This document shows, piece after piece, positions 46,801 through 59,050 of a stretch of DNA of 64,000 nt (its first letter is position 1; each line of letters begins with the position of its first letter). The notes below the pieces were generated by a model. It worked only from the letters and a program-made list of their open reading frames with translations, was not told where the DNA came from and searched no databases. Source of the stretch: Melieria omissa. Lineage: Eukaryota; Arthropoda; Insecta; Diptera; Ulidiidae. Position numbers and translations under genes: made by a program. Where the stretch lies: positions 69,004,718-69,068,717 of the forward strand of contig OZ020267.1 of assembly GCA_963971225.1 (NCBI GenBank), read 5' to 3'.

Positions 46801-47029
46801 AGCGGTTAGGCGCTGCCAGGCGGCCGAACGCAGAAGGACGCGGCAGTACTTGAGGCGCTGCTACACTTGCTTTCAGCGCTGCTGCTGGCCACTTTGACGA
46901 CGACTGGCTAGAATGCAGTCAGCACAGTCATGCAAATACACAAAGCGAGGAGTACTGTGGCACGGGAGGGGCGGGGGGTGGGGCCGAGGGCACTCACAGC
47001 GCCTTTGAGAAAAGCAAAGACCGGAAAAG
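43883..47029. other. Gene-less DNA
   Basis: A pyrimidine-rich stretch (44080-44520) gives long Phe/Leu/Ser open frames. Simple sequence includes TG at 45011-45027, CA at 45348-45368, CAA at 45990-46018 and (TATATG)n at 46505-46540. A TATA-like ATATAAAAG at 45632 has no gene downstream that I can see. Confidence 0.5.
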
Positions 47030-47740
47030 ACGTGTGGAACGAAAGGCGGCCGTTGAAGGGCTGCAATTAAGCAGTTTCCCAAAATGCTGAGCTACGTAAG
47101 TGTGTGTGTGTGTGTGGAACGAGTGTGGAATGCATTTATGTGTGTGAAATTAGGTGCTTAAATGAAAGGAGATAGGAAGAGAATGCAAAAAATAAACTTA
47201 AAAAAAGTTGTAATGTGGAACTTATGTGGAACATAACATATGTATATTGGGCCAAGTCTTATTTTATGCTCAAGTAGATATTTACACAGAGAAGGGGCTA
47301 AAAAGTGTGTGGAACCTATGTGGATTGTGTGCCATGAAAATGTGTACAAATACATAGGTTCCACATAGCCCGTTAGTTGCTTAGTTGAATCCGTTTCCTG
47401 TTCGTTTAAGCTTCTTGAGTTATTTTGTGGAACCTTTATTGAGACTTTTTGTGGAACCTATGAAGATTGTGCATGCAAAACATAAAATGAAAACGTGAAC
47501 ATTGTTGCACATAGATATTTCAAATTCCAGCAAGTTTTTAAGTTACTCTCATCTCTAACAAGTTTCTGAGCAGGCGCTCCTTGTCTCTCTCTCTCTCGCT
47601 CGCTCTCTGGGTTTTTCAATCTATGGTTGTTTCCTGTGTGGAACATAAAATTAAAACTCTTGAAACTATAAAGGAAATCACAAATTCACAATTCCTTGCT
47701 GCCGCATCTCATTTCAAACTTGTGGAACATAACTTTATGA
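47030..47740. repeat. Cluster of TGTGGAAC motifs
   Basis: TGTGGAAC(C/A/T)TA-type words occur near 47035, 47114, 47215, 47226, 47310, 47427, 47450, 47636 and 47720, plus the reverse form GGTTCCACATAG at 47357. Spacing is irregular, so it is not a simple tandem array. It may be a decayed repeat or a motif cluster. Confidence 0.5.
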
Positions 47741-50700
47741 GTAACCGTCTCTCGCGCTCTGGAAATTTTGCACTGGATTGCGACACTTTCCGTTGGAAAT
47801 ATTCCATCTGAGCGCGCACAAAATCGATTTGTAAGCTTTCGCTCCGCTTTCGTACTTTGGAACCTGAGCAAACTTTCAGCTGCCAGCGGCTTACAGGCCT
47901 CGCAGACAGCCTGGTTGCGTTGTCCTGTGGCGTGTGGCAGCCAAACCAGTGGCAGTGGCCCAATGTCGTTTTGCTTTTCGTTTCCTTTTATGGTTTTCGT
48001 TTACATGTTTTGCTCTTGTTACTGTTGTTATTGTTGTTGTTGCTGGTGCTATTGGACAACTGTGTTTGACCCACAGCGCTTGGCGCCGTCGTCTTGACAG
48101 TCGCCTGACGAAGTTCAGACAGAGCAATCAACGTCAAAGGGCAGCAGCAGCTCAGGGTGGTTGGCCTCGGCGCCATTCACTGGCTGCTTTAAACTGTGTT
48201 GCTTTTGCTGTTGTTTTTGTTGTTGTTGTTGTGTCGTGTTGAATATGATTTCATGTAGCGCAGCATCTCAACAATTGTTGCTACTCATTTCATAACTCGA
48301 CTTAATTAAAATGCTTGCAAGCCACAAACTCAGTTAGCATTTCACTTGGGGCCTGCTCGACGGCATCGTCTAATTATGTTTGCGATTTGCTTGGCTTACG
48401 TAAGAGCGCAACAAATTAGGTCATAGGCCCCCAGACCTCGTTCCGCTGCGCTATTGGCGATTTGCGTTGCCAAGCGAGAGCGGCGCGCAGTCAGCAACGG
48501 CAGCAGCAGCCAAGATTGATTTCTCTGGTTGCACTCGAAATTAATAAAATATACGCTTGGCAGCTTTGGCGACGGCAGATGTGCGTGGCAGCTGCTGAAC
48601 TTGGCGCCAATCGGGGCACTCTACCACACAGCCAGCCGCGCTGACAATGGGCCCAACGGGCGCGCGCCAAGTCGAGTCGAGTCGATTAATCCATTATGTT
48701 GTGTGTGACGTGCCGCGTAGGCGTCGCACAGCCACAGCGTGTCACCAACACGTTTGGCTGCTTGACAAAAATCAACGCAAGTCAATTTCGTCGCTCAGTC
48801 AGTGGCCTTGACAGGCGGTGCTGCCGCAAGTGCTGCTTGAGCGGCGCACACATGCGACAATGTTTGATGTGCATTGTTGTGTTGGACGACGATGGCTTTG
48901 CTGACGCGGATAGTGTTTGCCATGATTGGGAGGCGGCTGTTGCTGTCGAGAAAAATTGATGGAATACATTGAAATCCGAGTGGTTTGCGGCGGAGCTGAT
49001 GTTTATTTCCTAATTAATCTGGCTGCTGTCGTTGTGGGATTTTTCAATATCAGTGTTTGAACCCGAGCGTCAGTCGGTCATTGAACATGTAATCTGGTGC
49101 AAATGAGTTCCATTTATCGCTGCGTGAAGTCGGGAACTCTACAAGCGACTCTCAAAATGGCTTCTATGGAATTGTATACAATTAAATAAATAAAAAAAAA
49201 ATTCTTTATGAAGTGAGTAATAAAATATTGAATATATAATACATATAATATATATGGGTTCGACTCCTCGAAATATTCCTTAGCTTAACAATATACCTCA
49301 GTTCAAAAAAAACCTATCCACAGACGACCCTTTCCCACTCACTCCCAACCTATAAGCACAAGCGGGAATTAGCGAAAGCAGCGCTTCAAACCAATCAGAG
49401 TGAAGTCCCCAACCATTCTTCTGTTACCTAATTTACACAACAGATGGCGCTATGAGCGGTAGCTCACTTAATCGGAAGCGTAGTTCCTAAGAGGCGGTAG
49501 ATGGCAGCCGCATTAGTTAGGACTACCTGCAGCAGGCTAATCACCTATTCTGGTAAAAGAACACAACCTATTATTGTAACCAACATAAAGTAAAATGTCT
49601 TGTGGAGGCCCTGTGCTCCCGAGAAAAGTGAGCAAGGAAAACTATGTATTTATTTAATAGACTTTTTCTACTTGATGGGCTCGACAACGTCTAGAAAATA
49701 TTTAGCTGTATGTATGAATGAGAACATCACTAAACAAGAGACAATTCACATAGCGTCTTTATTTGACAGTATTTTTCGACTTGCTAGACTCGACCAGGCT
49801 AACTTAGGGTAAAGTTGGTAAACAAGATTGTATTGAAGATTGTATGCGTTGGCGGTCAAAGCACGAGGCTTATGAGGCAAATCTCTAGGGCGGCATATAT
49901 GTAAATATTGTCTTCACGTTGCAGTCACTATATCACTATATCACTACTCAACAATTCGAACACAGTTCGTCAGTCAGAAAATAATAATAAAATTATAAAC
50001 TTTCGAATGATTTTTTTATAGATACAATAAATTATGTCCGGTTTTATAAACTAAAATAAAAGATATATTTTTTCTGCAAATGTTAAACCTAACACATCAA
50101 TAGAATCAAAAGATAATGACAAAGTTATGACACATTGAGTGAAAACACAAATCTGACATTTATTACACTGTGCAACAAAAAAATTTTTTTGTCGAGACCC
50201 ATCCAAATGTTGATAAAGGCGAAAGCTAGAGGTCATTCATAGTAACCTGGCATAGTGAGTTTTTCATTTTCTGACCCAATGTCCTTTTAAAAGGACTTTA
50301 AAATTTTAAGAACAAAGACATTTGAAATATTTTTTTTTTAATATTTGCTGTTTTGCAATGATGAAGATTTGGGTATCGAATGAAAGAGGAAACTTGGCTT
50401 TTTTTAGCTAAATTTTCTATTTTGAACTTTCAGTATCAAAATATGTTTTGGATCTCAGCCTGTAGATGCATACATCTAAAGATTATTCTATTTCGGTTTT
50501 TCGAAAATGTTTTTAAAAAAAATTTTTGATTGATTTTCTGTTTCGTGTTAGTCAAAGCGGCCCAAAGTTAGTCTAGAAAACACTTTTATTTTTTATTATA
50601 TTTTGGTGGACTTTTCGTGTCGAGTAGTTTGTTCCTTTTCAAGTTCAAAGATCGTAGAATTGCTAATTGACGCTTGATAAATTAATCTAATCGCGCTGCG

Positions 50701-52440
50701 ACTTATATATCTGAGAAAATTAATTTTGCTGACCAACACAGCTGCAGTTCGTATAACAGGATTGTGCCAAAATAAAATACCTTGAAATTCTTTAACGCAG
50801 CTCATCACTGTTGTTACTTTTTTATATTTGTTCATTATGATTTTGAATATTAATCGATTTGTATGAAAAAACTGAATCCAAATAGATCACATGTGGTTGA
50901 TAATTTTCGTAAGTATTTAAATAAAAAAAATTTAGGGGCGGTGATTTGCCTCGGGCGGCAAAATGTCTGACAAAAACAGTACCATAATTCTTGGAAAAGA
51001 CTTTTCTGGCTTTGGGAAAATGCTTTCAACGAATGAAACCGAGTCAAAAATAAATCTAAAACACACAATTATAACCAGAAGCAAATTGGCGCAATCACCG
51101 AACACATTTTACAAAGTGTTTTAATTAAATTAATTCATCAAAATTTAAACCGCAAACTTTCGGTTTTACGCCGAAACTTCAAGTTAACTTTTTATGCAGC
51201 TTTTTGTTTTATTCCGTAAGCTTCAAATAAATGGCAGCCCCAAGCGGGTTTCATAAATAAACCAAAAATTAGAAAAAAATCCAATTACAAGAAAAATAAA
51301 CTATTTGCAACTATTGCCACACACACATACACACACACACAAAATTATACCAGCAAACACCTTGAAGCACCTCGTAAACATGCATCGCTCGCACATGGCG
51401 CACATATGTTGTCGAAAATCAAGCCGAGCAGTGGAGCAGTCGCGCAGCCAGCCAACGCGCATTGAGCTCAACTCACGCACACAGCCACACCTACACCTAC
51501 ACACGCACACAAGCACGTGAAAAATAAATATTAAATTTTGCGCAATAAAAATAAAAGCTGCAGTCAAACTTTGCACGCCCCTTCGCTTCCGTTTTCCGCC
51601 GCCAGTGGCTGCACTAACTAATCCATGGCGCGTACGCAGCTCGCCGCGTCGGAGCGTCGGAGTTAAGCAGCAGCGACGACAAGACAGGCGAAAGGGAAAA
51701 GGGCCGCAACTTTAGCGTTGCTACTAAATTGTGTGAAATAAAATGAAATCGTTGCATTGGCAAAAATAAAAAAAAAATCAACAACAACAAAAACAACGAA
51801 ACGTGCAGCGAAAAAGTGTATGTGGCGTGTGCGCAAACAACGTGCGAAAAAAAACGCTGGAAACGGCGGCAAGACGATAAAAATACATAAAAATGAAAAT
51901 TGTGCGCGCAGTGTGAAGTTTTGCTGCCGCTGCCATCGCCACCGAGAAACACGCTTAATACATCCGCATTAACAGCGTCACCTGCGCGCTTCCCAGCTGC
52001 GCGGCGCTACCCTTTGGCGGCTGGCAATGCGATGCGATGTGATGCGATGGTGGGGGGGGGCGGGGGTGAGTTGCCAGCAACAGGCGCCCGAACGTGGACG
52101 CGTCACTTTAGGGTTTCCTTTTCTTGCACGCTACGCTTGCACGCCAAAAGTGATTTCCGTCCGCGAGCGAAGCGTGCATGGCAGGCGGGTGGGCGGACGG
52201 ACGGACGGGCAGGACGTTAGTACAGATTGTAGGTAGGCGATAAAGAAATTTCATGCCAACGGAATTTTGCGCCTTTGACGGCGTTAACCAAAAAAAAAAA
52301 CATTACGCAAGAAAAGTGCCAGCAGTGCGGTTGGAGTAAGAGAAGTGAAGGGCGGCGTACGAATGGCGAGCTGAGAAATATGAAAGAGTATTAAAACTAT
52401 ATGAGAGCGGCAACACCTGCACGAAACCCTATGTGGGTTT
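47741..52440. other. Gene-less DNA
   Basis: Mixed composition. 47,850-48,960 is less AT-rich and has open frames on both strands without domains. 49,260-49,600 is a moderately complex stretch (it includes AACAGATGGCGCTATGAGCG) that may be an old element. 50,000-51,250 is AT-rich. CA tracts lie at 51319-51342. No gene was recognised. Confidence 0.45.
51540..52010 (+). other. Leader-like region, possible promoter or 5' UTR
   Basis: A rise in GC and CpG is followed by an A-rich, CAA-rich stretch with no long reading frame, resembling 5' leaders of long fly developmental genes. A 50-codon frame starts at ATG 51822 (MWRVRKQRAKK...) and ends at 51970. There is no firm core promoter or splice evidence. 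This is a weak inference. Confidence 0.15.
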
Positions 52441-52444
52441 GACA

Positions 52445-52590
52445 CGCTTGTTGTGGTTATTAACCCGTTCGTTCGACAATGGGACATATTAGTTGTTGTT
52501 ATTAACCTATTCGCTGCAACTCTACAATGGGACAAAAAATGTTGTTGTTGTTATTAACCATTTCGCTACAACTCTGCAATTTGGCATAGT
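52445..52590. repeat. Tandem repeat, about 50 bp x 3
   Basis: Three units each have GTTRTTATTAACC, then TTCG(T/C)T and CAAC...CAATGGGACA or a variant. Each carries a TTAAC. They lie just left of the piggyBac-type element. Confidence 0.75.
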
Positions 52591-52850
52591 TTGGTTACGG
52601 TTAGGAATTAATCAATGTTACTTTTTTCAAATATTTATACAAATTTTTTTTTTTAACCCTCATCCGACGTTCAAAAAAACTCACACATAAGATGTTCGGG
52701 TGATATTTCACCCATATGGTACTTTGCATTGTTTTTATGAATTTTTTGACCAATTATAATAAAAAGTAATTTCTTATCTTTAATCTTTATTATCTTACAG
52801 ATAAATAAGTTAAAAAATTTTTCTATATTTTTTTGCAATTAGGGCAACTA

Positions 52851-53035
52851 GGTTAGGTTAGGTTATTGTGGCTGCCTCTGTAAGAGACACACTCGAAGGC
52901 CTATTATGAGACCCGTTGTGATATACCACAAATTTCACCCGTTTTTAAATGTGTATGTAATACTGTTTTTCGAACATATGTTACAGCACTAATTTCAATC
53001 GGATGGGGAAAGGGGGCAAGGAAGGGCAGTAGTTT
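52851..53035 (-). mobile_element. SINE fragment, second copy of the 10.1-kb family
   Basis: The sequence from GGTTAGGTTAGG at 52851 through GTGGCTGCCTCTGTAAGAGA, CCCGTTGTGATA, CCACAAATTTCACCCGTTT to CAATCGGATGGGGAAAGGGG follows 10114-10273 in order, with scattered substitutions. The tRNA-like head is absent, so it is 5'-truncated. On its own strand it ends in (CCTAA)n. It sits inside the piggyBac-type element. Confidence 0.75.
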
Positions 53036-53249
53036 ACTAAAACTTTGTGTTCACCACAAGTATATTTTTTTTCAAGAATTGCAAGCAGAATATGCCTTTC
53101 GATCGTTTTTGATACCAAATTAGCTATCTTCCAATAGTTCTTTTACTTTTTTACGCTCTGATTTTCTGACAAGGTTTGCAAAAATGGCTGTATTGAGATA
53201 AGAAGTCAGCATGAAGATTTTCCTTTCGCTACTATGCTCTACGCAAAAC

Positions 53250-53850
53250 CTTTAGCTTTACTAAACTCAAATCTAAGTTTTCAAGAAAAATTCGCTACTT
53301 GTACTTTTTGTACAAGCGATCCAGATGGAATCGACAGCAATTGGTTTTTCGCTTAAGAGTATAGTTAGTGAACAATCAATTGGTCTTAAGTGTCAACTAC
53401 TGCTTTTGATTTATTGTAAACGATATAATTTCGGGTAATTTTTTGTCACCCACATATCCTGGTTATGATGAAAAGTGCTCAAATCTTCTTCTTGTTAACT
53501 TAGTGTGTCCTTTTCATAGGACGTACATAGCAGTTGTAGCTAAACTCATTTTTTTCATATACCTCTAATGGGTGTTAACGAGCTTCATTCTTGATTACAA
53601 TCGTTACATTCTTGGCGAATGGTTCTGTCACCGATATAACGAAAAATTGGTCTGCCTGTTATGTAACTCTACAGATTATCAAGATATTCCCCATTCGACT
53701 TATAAACACCACTCAAAATTGAAATATCAAACTATGCCTGAATATCACCAACGCTGATCCATGCACTGCCAAAAACTCGCAAACCTTCAACATTCGTTTT
53801 GTCAGATACTATCTTTAACTTTAGTCTTCATTGGCATCTTGTATTGCTGA
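53250..53850 (-). pseudogene. Dead piggyBac transposase
   Basis: Minus-strand readings in several frames recall the piggyBac transposase (DDE_Tnp_1_7 type). Near 53632-53600 is VTEPFAKNVT, like the block before the DNFFTS segment. Near 53441-53425 is KLPEIISF, like the KPEII-FYN block. It is followed by a stop-broken NQKQ ... TLKTN stretch (the VDTLDQ region) and NYTLKRKTN at about 53365-53340, like the Y-RKT-RWP block. The order and spacing are right. Several stops and shifts make it non-functional. The match is by motif only and each block is weak on its own; together with TTAA ends it is convincing. Confidence 0.65.
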
Positions 53851-53913
53851 CACACGACTTCAAACATAGCGAGTTATAACAACTTTAGTTGAAATAATGT
53901 AATTGGCTCTTAC

Positions 53914-56838
53914 TTTTCCTTTGAGTTAAATCGTGTCCAAAAAGTCGAGCTCCACGGAAAACCAACGCAGTTTGGTGGACCCCAGAGCTAAGACAACTGA
54001 GGACAGATACTAGGCGTCTCTTCAATAAGGCTAAGCTTAGTCAAACTGAAGAAGACTGGGGAGCCTATAAGGCTAGCTTTAATAAGTTTAAGAAAACTAT
54101 TAGGGCGGCTAAGCGGGATGATTGGAGGAATTACTGTGAATCCCTCGACAATGTTAACGAGGCCGCCAGACTCCGTAAGGTGCTAGCCGGGGTTTCACAC
54201 ACCCCTGGCAGCATCAGGAAATCTGATGGATCATGGACGGAGTCGAGGGAGGAACTTCTTGAGATCCTCATGAACACTCACTTTCCTGGATGCACGGATG
54301 TTGCTAAGGCGACCACGTCGCATAGGCAACAAACACCGCAACCGGATGGTCTAGTTCAGAGGATAATTAGCGAAGCCAAGGTGGCATGGGCAATTGACTC
54401 CTTCAGCCCGTATAAATCCCCGGGCCCTGATGGTGTCATTCCTGCTATGCTACAATGGTCTAAGGAGGCGGTGGTTAAGGTCCTGACGAGAATCTTTCGT
54501 GGATCTCTCCAACAAGGATATGTCCCACGTGCCTGGAAGGAGGTTAGGGTGGTGTTCATTCCCAAAGCAGGGAAAGTGAACCACTTAACAGCAAAAGATT
54601 AGAGACCGATCAGCCTTTCATTGTTCTTACTTAAGACTCTTGAACGACTGGTAGACGTCTATATTAGAGAAGTGGCACAGTCCAGAGGACTCTGCAAGGC
54701 GCAACATGCGTATTGCAGGGGAAAATCTGTCGACAGCGCCCTGCATGAGGTCGTTCAGACGATCGAAAGATCGCTGAACTCTAAGGAGTACACGTTAGCC
54801 GCTTTCCTCGATATCGAGGGAGCCTTTAATAACGTTACCTTGGAGGCTATAATCAACGCACTTAGAAAGTTCGAAGTTCATGAGAAGGTGGTAAAGTGGA
54901 CCAGTGACATGCTCAGTAGCAGAAGGGTCCACTCTAACCTAGGCCTGTGCTCAGTGAGGAAACTTACTACAAGGGGCACACCACAAGGGGGTGTTCTTTC
55001 GCCTCTGCTGTGGCTCCTTGTAGTAAATAGCATCCTCGAGATCTTCGAAACCAGGAGGCTACGAGTAGTAGCATATGCAGACGACGTCACTATCCTGATC
55101 CCTGGAAGATTCCTGTCCACAATCAGTGATCTCATGGAGTCTGCTCTAAAGGAATTTTCCAGGTGGGCAGAGCTTAACGGTCTAGGGGTTAATCCCTCTA
55201 AGACTGTTTTGGTACTGTTCACCCGGAAATACAAAATACCGAAGTTTGAGCTGCCTAAACTTGGCGGCACTACTCTCACCCTATCACCCGAGGCTAAATA
55301 CCTTGGCACCATACTTGACTCCAAGCTCTCTTGGGGGCGCAATGTGGAAGAGCGGGTGAAAAAGAGCCTGAATGCTTTTTACATTTGTAAAAGGACTTTC
55401 GGGAAAAAGTGGGGATTGCAGCCGACTATCGTTCATTGGATGTACACTGCGATTATACGGCCGATCCTAAGTTACGGAGCCATTGTCTGGTGGCCGGCTA
55501 CGGGCACCAAGACCGTGGTAACGAAACTGACGAAGGTGCAGAGACTAGCGGCTATGGGAATAGCAGGCACTGTCAAAAGCACCCCCCAGGCCGGGCTGGA
55601 GGTGATCTTGCACCTCCACCCGATTGAGCAGTTCATTAAGTGTTGCGCTGCTAAAGGCGCTCTCAGATTGAGGGAAGCCAACTTGTGGAGGCAACACGCT
55701 TATGGGCACTCTGGAATTCTAAAGTCTTTCGCGAAGCCGGATATCGGTTATCAGGTGGATTCCTGCACGGACTATCTGATCCCATACCTGGATTTCGACA
55801 CGCGAGCACTAGCCTCATATCCCACAAGGGAGGAATGGGAGGTAACAGGTGCGATGAGAGACGCTTCTATCACCGTTTTCACCGACGGCTCCAAAATGGA
55901 GGAAGGTACTGGAGCTGGTATCTACTCCGATGTACTGCAGACACGCATGTCATTCAGACTGCCGGACCTCTGCAGTATTTTCCAAGCAGAGATCTATGCA
56001 ATTTGGAAGGCTGCCGAACTTATCCGTGACAGTGGGTTACCACCCACAGATGTCACAATTTTCGTGGATAGTCAGGCGGCGCTTAGGGCGCTGGAATCAG
56101 TTGTTGTGAAATCAAAGGTAGTGCAGAGGTGTCGCACCGCACTTCAAGGCATTGGGCACCACCAGGTCACTCTCTGTTGGGTTCCGGGCCACTCAGGAGT
56201 GGCAGGGAACGAAGCAGCGGACGAGATGGCAAGAAAAGGGGTGGCTTTGTCTGCCACCGAAGTGGATACCTCTGTGTTTCCTCCGATATCTGCCCTGTAC
56301 ATGTATATTGACAGGTTGACCAAAAAGGAAATTGAGTCGTCATGGCGTACCAGGACCGACTGCGGCACCTGCCGGGCACTGTGGCCCTCCCTCTCTTTGA
56401 CGAAAACACGATTCGTACTATCCCTGAGTCGTACCTCTATTCGACAGCTCGTTGGAGTCATCACCGGACACTGCGCTATTGGATCTATGCTTACCAAATG
56501 GCGCCTCTCGTCCGGTGATGTCTGCCGTAGCTGTGGAGATGAAGAAGAAGTAGAAACGATACAACACTTCCTGTGCCACTGCCCGGCTCTGCAGGAACGC
56601 CGACTCCGCACCTTGGGGTCAAGGTTCCTGACAGACCTGGCTTGCGCAGCGAAAGTCGAAATCTCGAATCTGCTCTCCTTCATTAAGAGGTCGAACTGGT
56701 TTCCCCTTGACTGAGACTATTGGTTGGCTCCAGAACACCATAAGAAGGGATTCACAATGGGCCATTGTGGCCTCCGAGTGGAAGTGCGGTCCTGCCGCAC
56801 ACACCCTTCCCTACCTAACCTAACCTTCCTTTTGAGTT
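53914..56838 (+). mobile_element. LOA/I-type non-LTR retrotransposon with target-site duplication
   Basis: The element body (about 53928-56825) is flanked by TTCCTTTGAGTT (53916-53927) and TTCCTTTTGAGTT (56826-56838), a duplication differing by one T. It is 5'-truncated; the reverse-transcriptase polyprotein starts mid-frame. The 3' end is a CCTACCTAACCTAACC tail rather than poly(A). Flanks belong to the piggyBac-type element, so it inserted after that one. High frame integrity indicates a young insertion. Confidence 0.88.
53931..56714 (+). CDS. RT-RNase H polyprotein, 5'-truncated, one nonsense codon
   Basis: This encodes the reverse transcriptase and RNase H part of a LOA/I-group ORF2, which copies element RNA at the target. 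The frame enters at about 53931 and reads to a TAG at 54600-54602. It then continues in the same frame to TGA at 56712-56714. The TAG replaces the tyrosine of the conserved (D)YRPISL block. Counting from the ATG at 54621: LDIEGAFN 63-70, RGTPQGGVLSPLLW 118-131, catalytic YADD 152-155. RNase H has TDGS 421-424, AEIYA from 456, VDSQAAL from 482 and HSGVAGNEAAD 524-534. A C-terminal zinc knuckle CRSC ... HFLCHC follows, and the protein ends at 697. The endonuclease domain is missing through 5' truncation. Apart from the nonsense codon there is no break. Confidence 0.93.
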
Positions 56839-57159
56839 CAGGAGGCCCATTGATCCATAAAAAGGTTTTACCTATAAAAGCAGTTCAAAACTTTCAATCC
56901 AGTGACGTAATTTTATGGCATTTTCTGTATCTGTTGCGTTGATTTTCCATACAATTTGTATATGGGTGAAATATCACCCGAACATCGCCTACGTAACTTT
57001 TTTTGTAATCAGCGTTATAATCAAATAATCAATATGTTGTAGATAAATTCTAAAACTTATATTGGTTTGCTACAAATACAAGAAATCTTAATCATTTTGA
57101 TAAATATATAAGAAAGTTATAGCATCTCAAAGTTGAAAATGGGTGATTGTTGTCATGTG

Positions 57160-59050
57160 TTAAATATTTTTTTACAAAATTTAACAGATTTTTCTAAAGA
57201 ATATGGCAAATATATTTAATTAAGCATATTATTTAAAAAATATTAAAACATTATTTCGGAAATATACAAAAATACAAAATATATAAGGGAGAGGGCTGGG
57301 TTGTGAACCAGGCTGGGTTGTGAACCACTACCGTTTTTTCTTTCCCTAATTGACATATCGCCAATCTTTCAACTGTCAAGTTTGTCTTTTGATATGACTC
57401 TACTTTTATGGTTACACCGAAGTGAAAACACGTATTGCTTGTGTCAGCTACAGACATCGTGTTTGAAAATCGACTGCGAAAACTTGTTTGCTTTTTTTAA
57501 AGTGCTATCCAAGTGACTGAGCTTATTGCACAAAGGACAGTGTAATACATGTTTATTTAGTGTTTTGATTATATTTTACGATGCAATATTTGTTTATGTC
57601 GAATTATGATTGAAAGTGTCGTTTATTTTAAAGTTTCCAAAATGGCATCGTGGTTGGGCTGTGAACCACTGAGGTGGCTGGGTTATGAACCACCTGTTTT
57701 TCGTACTACATTTGTTCTAACACTGTCAAGTATGGACGGATATATTAAAATAAAGTAATTTTATGTTATTTCACTCGATTTCGGTGAGTTCATTTGAAGT
57801 GGGCCAATGCGAGAACGCGTTCGTATTTCACATGCAAACATTGCGACACCGATTAGGATAAAAATTCAAAAAATTGAGCACTTGCATTTGTTGCAATTTT
57901 TTGGCCAAAGTGGCGTCATTATAACTTTTTTTCACCTCTTGAGGCCTCCTGATTAAATAAATTCTCAACTTACTTAAAAATTATGGGTGTTTTCTTCGTA
58001 TTTTCCGACTTTAATAGGGATTTTCCAGATGGTTCACAACCCAGCCACTGTTTTGGAAAAGCGAAAAATCACGTCCTTAGAAAATTGGACGTATAAAGTA
58101 AAATATCAATCGAAACAGTAATCCGTCTTCATAAAAAAGTTGCGTTTTATATTTACCTTTTCCAATCGAAGATACCGATTTGTCGATATCTTTAATCTGA
58201 GAAAAGATAGAGCCAAAAAACAAAACCCGGTTCACAACCCAGCCCTCTCCCTTATAAATAAAAAAATATATTTAGTTATATTGTTGAAAATAGATTAAAA
58301 AAATAATTTCGAAAATATACAAAAATATAAAATATTATATATTTATATATATATATAATAGATATATATTTTTGGTTATATTGTTGAAAATTGATTAAAA
58401 CAATAATAATAATAATAATGTAAAAAATAAATGATATGGTATATTATTTAAAAAATATTAAAACATAATTCAGAGAATATACAAAAATACAAAATATATA
58501 AAAATATTTATATTTAGTTATATTGTTGAAAATTAATTAAAACAATAACTAAGAAAATATACAAAAAAACAAAATATTAGTATAATTATTATTTTTATTA
58601 AGTCTACAATTAAAATATTATAGCTAAGGTGAGAGTCCTAGCTACCAGGGCCATCAACTCGATTTTACTCAGTTTGTTACAATATTAGTTAAAAAATATT
58701 TCTTACAATTGCATAAACAGTAAATTTACTAACAAAATATATAAAAATAAAAACATACAAATATATATAAAATACAAAATATTTCCCATAAAATTTAAAA
58801 TAACATAAAAAAATAAACACAGAATTAAAATATTAAATAAAAAAAATATAAAAAAATAAAATATTAACAAACAATTTAGAAAATATTAAAAATACAAAAT
58901 ATATAAAAAAATATATCTATATGTATAGAGTTATATTTTTTAAATTTGATTAAACATTAATTTAGGAAATATACAAAAATACAAAATGTGTACAAATAAA
59001 AAAAATACATATATAAAATACAAAATATTATAGAAGTACAAAATATTATG
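57160..59050. repeat. AT-rich tandem array, interrupted
   Basis: Units combine ATATACAAAAATACAAAATA, TTTAGTTATATTGTTGAAAA and ATTAAAACAATAA-like segments. Copies or parts occur near 57251, 58270, 58310, 58480, 58560, 58890 and 58973. The array is broken at 57282-58256 by a terminal-inverted-repeat element. Confidence 0.75.
57282..58256. mobile_element. 971-bp TA-flanked terminal-inverted-repeat element
   Basis: The ends TAAGGGAGAGGGCTGGGTTG (left, from 57284) and the exact inverted copy (right, to 58254) match over about 26 bp, ending in GTGAACC. Each edge has TA, consistent with a Tc1/mariner-type insertion. The word GGCTGGGTTGTGAACCA and variants occur twice at the left end, twice near 57650-57695, and in reverse near 58030 and at the right end. 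No long reading frame exists, so it is non-autonomous. A neighbouring unit of the host array (58470-58540) shows the uninterrupted sequence. Confidence 0.85.

Larger units (their letters stand above)
52653..57024 (-). mobile_element. Degraded piggyBac-type element with nested insertions
   Basis: The left end is TTAA (52653-52656) then CCCTCATCCGACGTTC. A 27-bp sequence at 52691-52717 (GATGTTCGGGTGATATTTCA ...) recurs as a perfect inverted copy at 56960-56986. Outside it the right end aligns position by position through a T7 run and stops at about 57024 (ATCAA where the left has GTTAA). Inside is a decayed piggyBac transposase on the minus strand. A SINE and a LOA-type retrotransposon of 2.9 kb have inserted. 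Without them the element is about 1.3 kb, so it had probably lost part of its gene. Confidence 0.75.

Noticed and set aside
49257..49267. Perfect B-box word GGTTCGACTCC
   Set aside because: No A box or tRNA fold lies upstream within tRNA distance; the upstream DNA is plain AT-rich.
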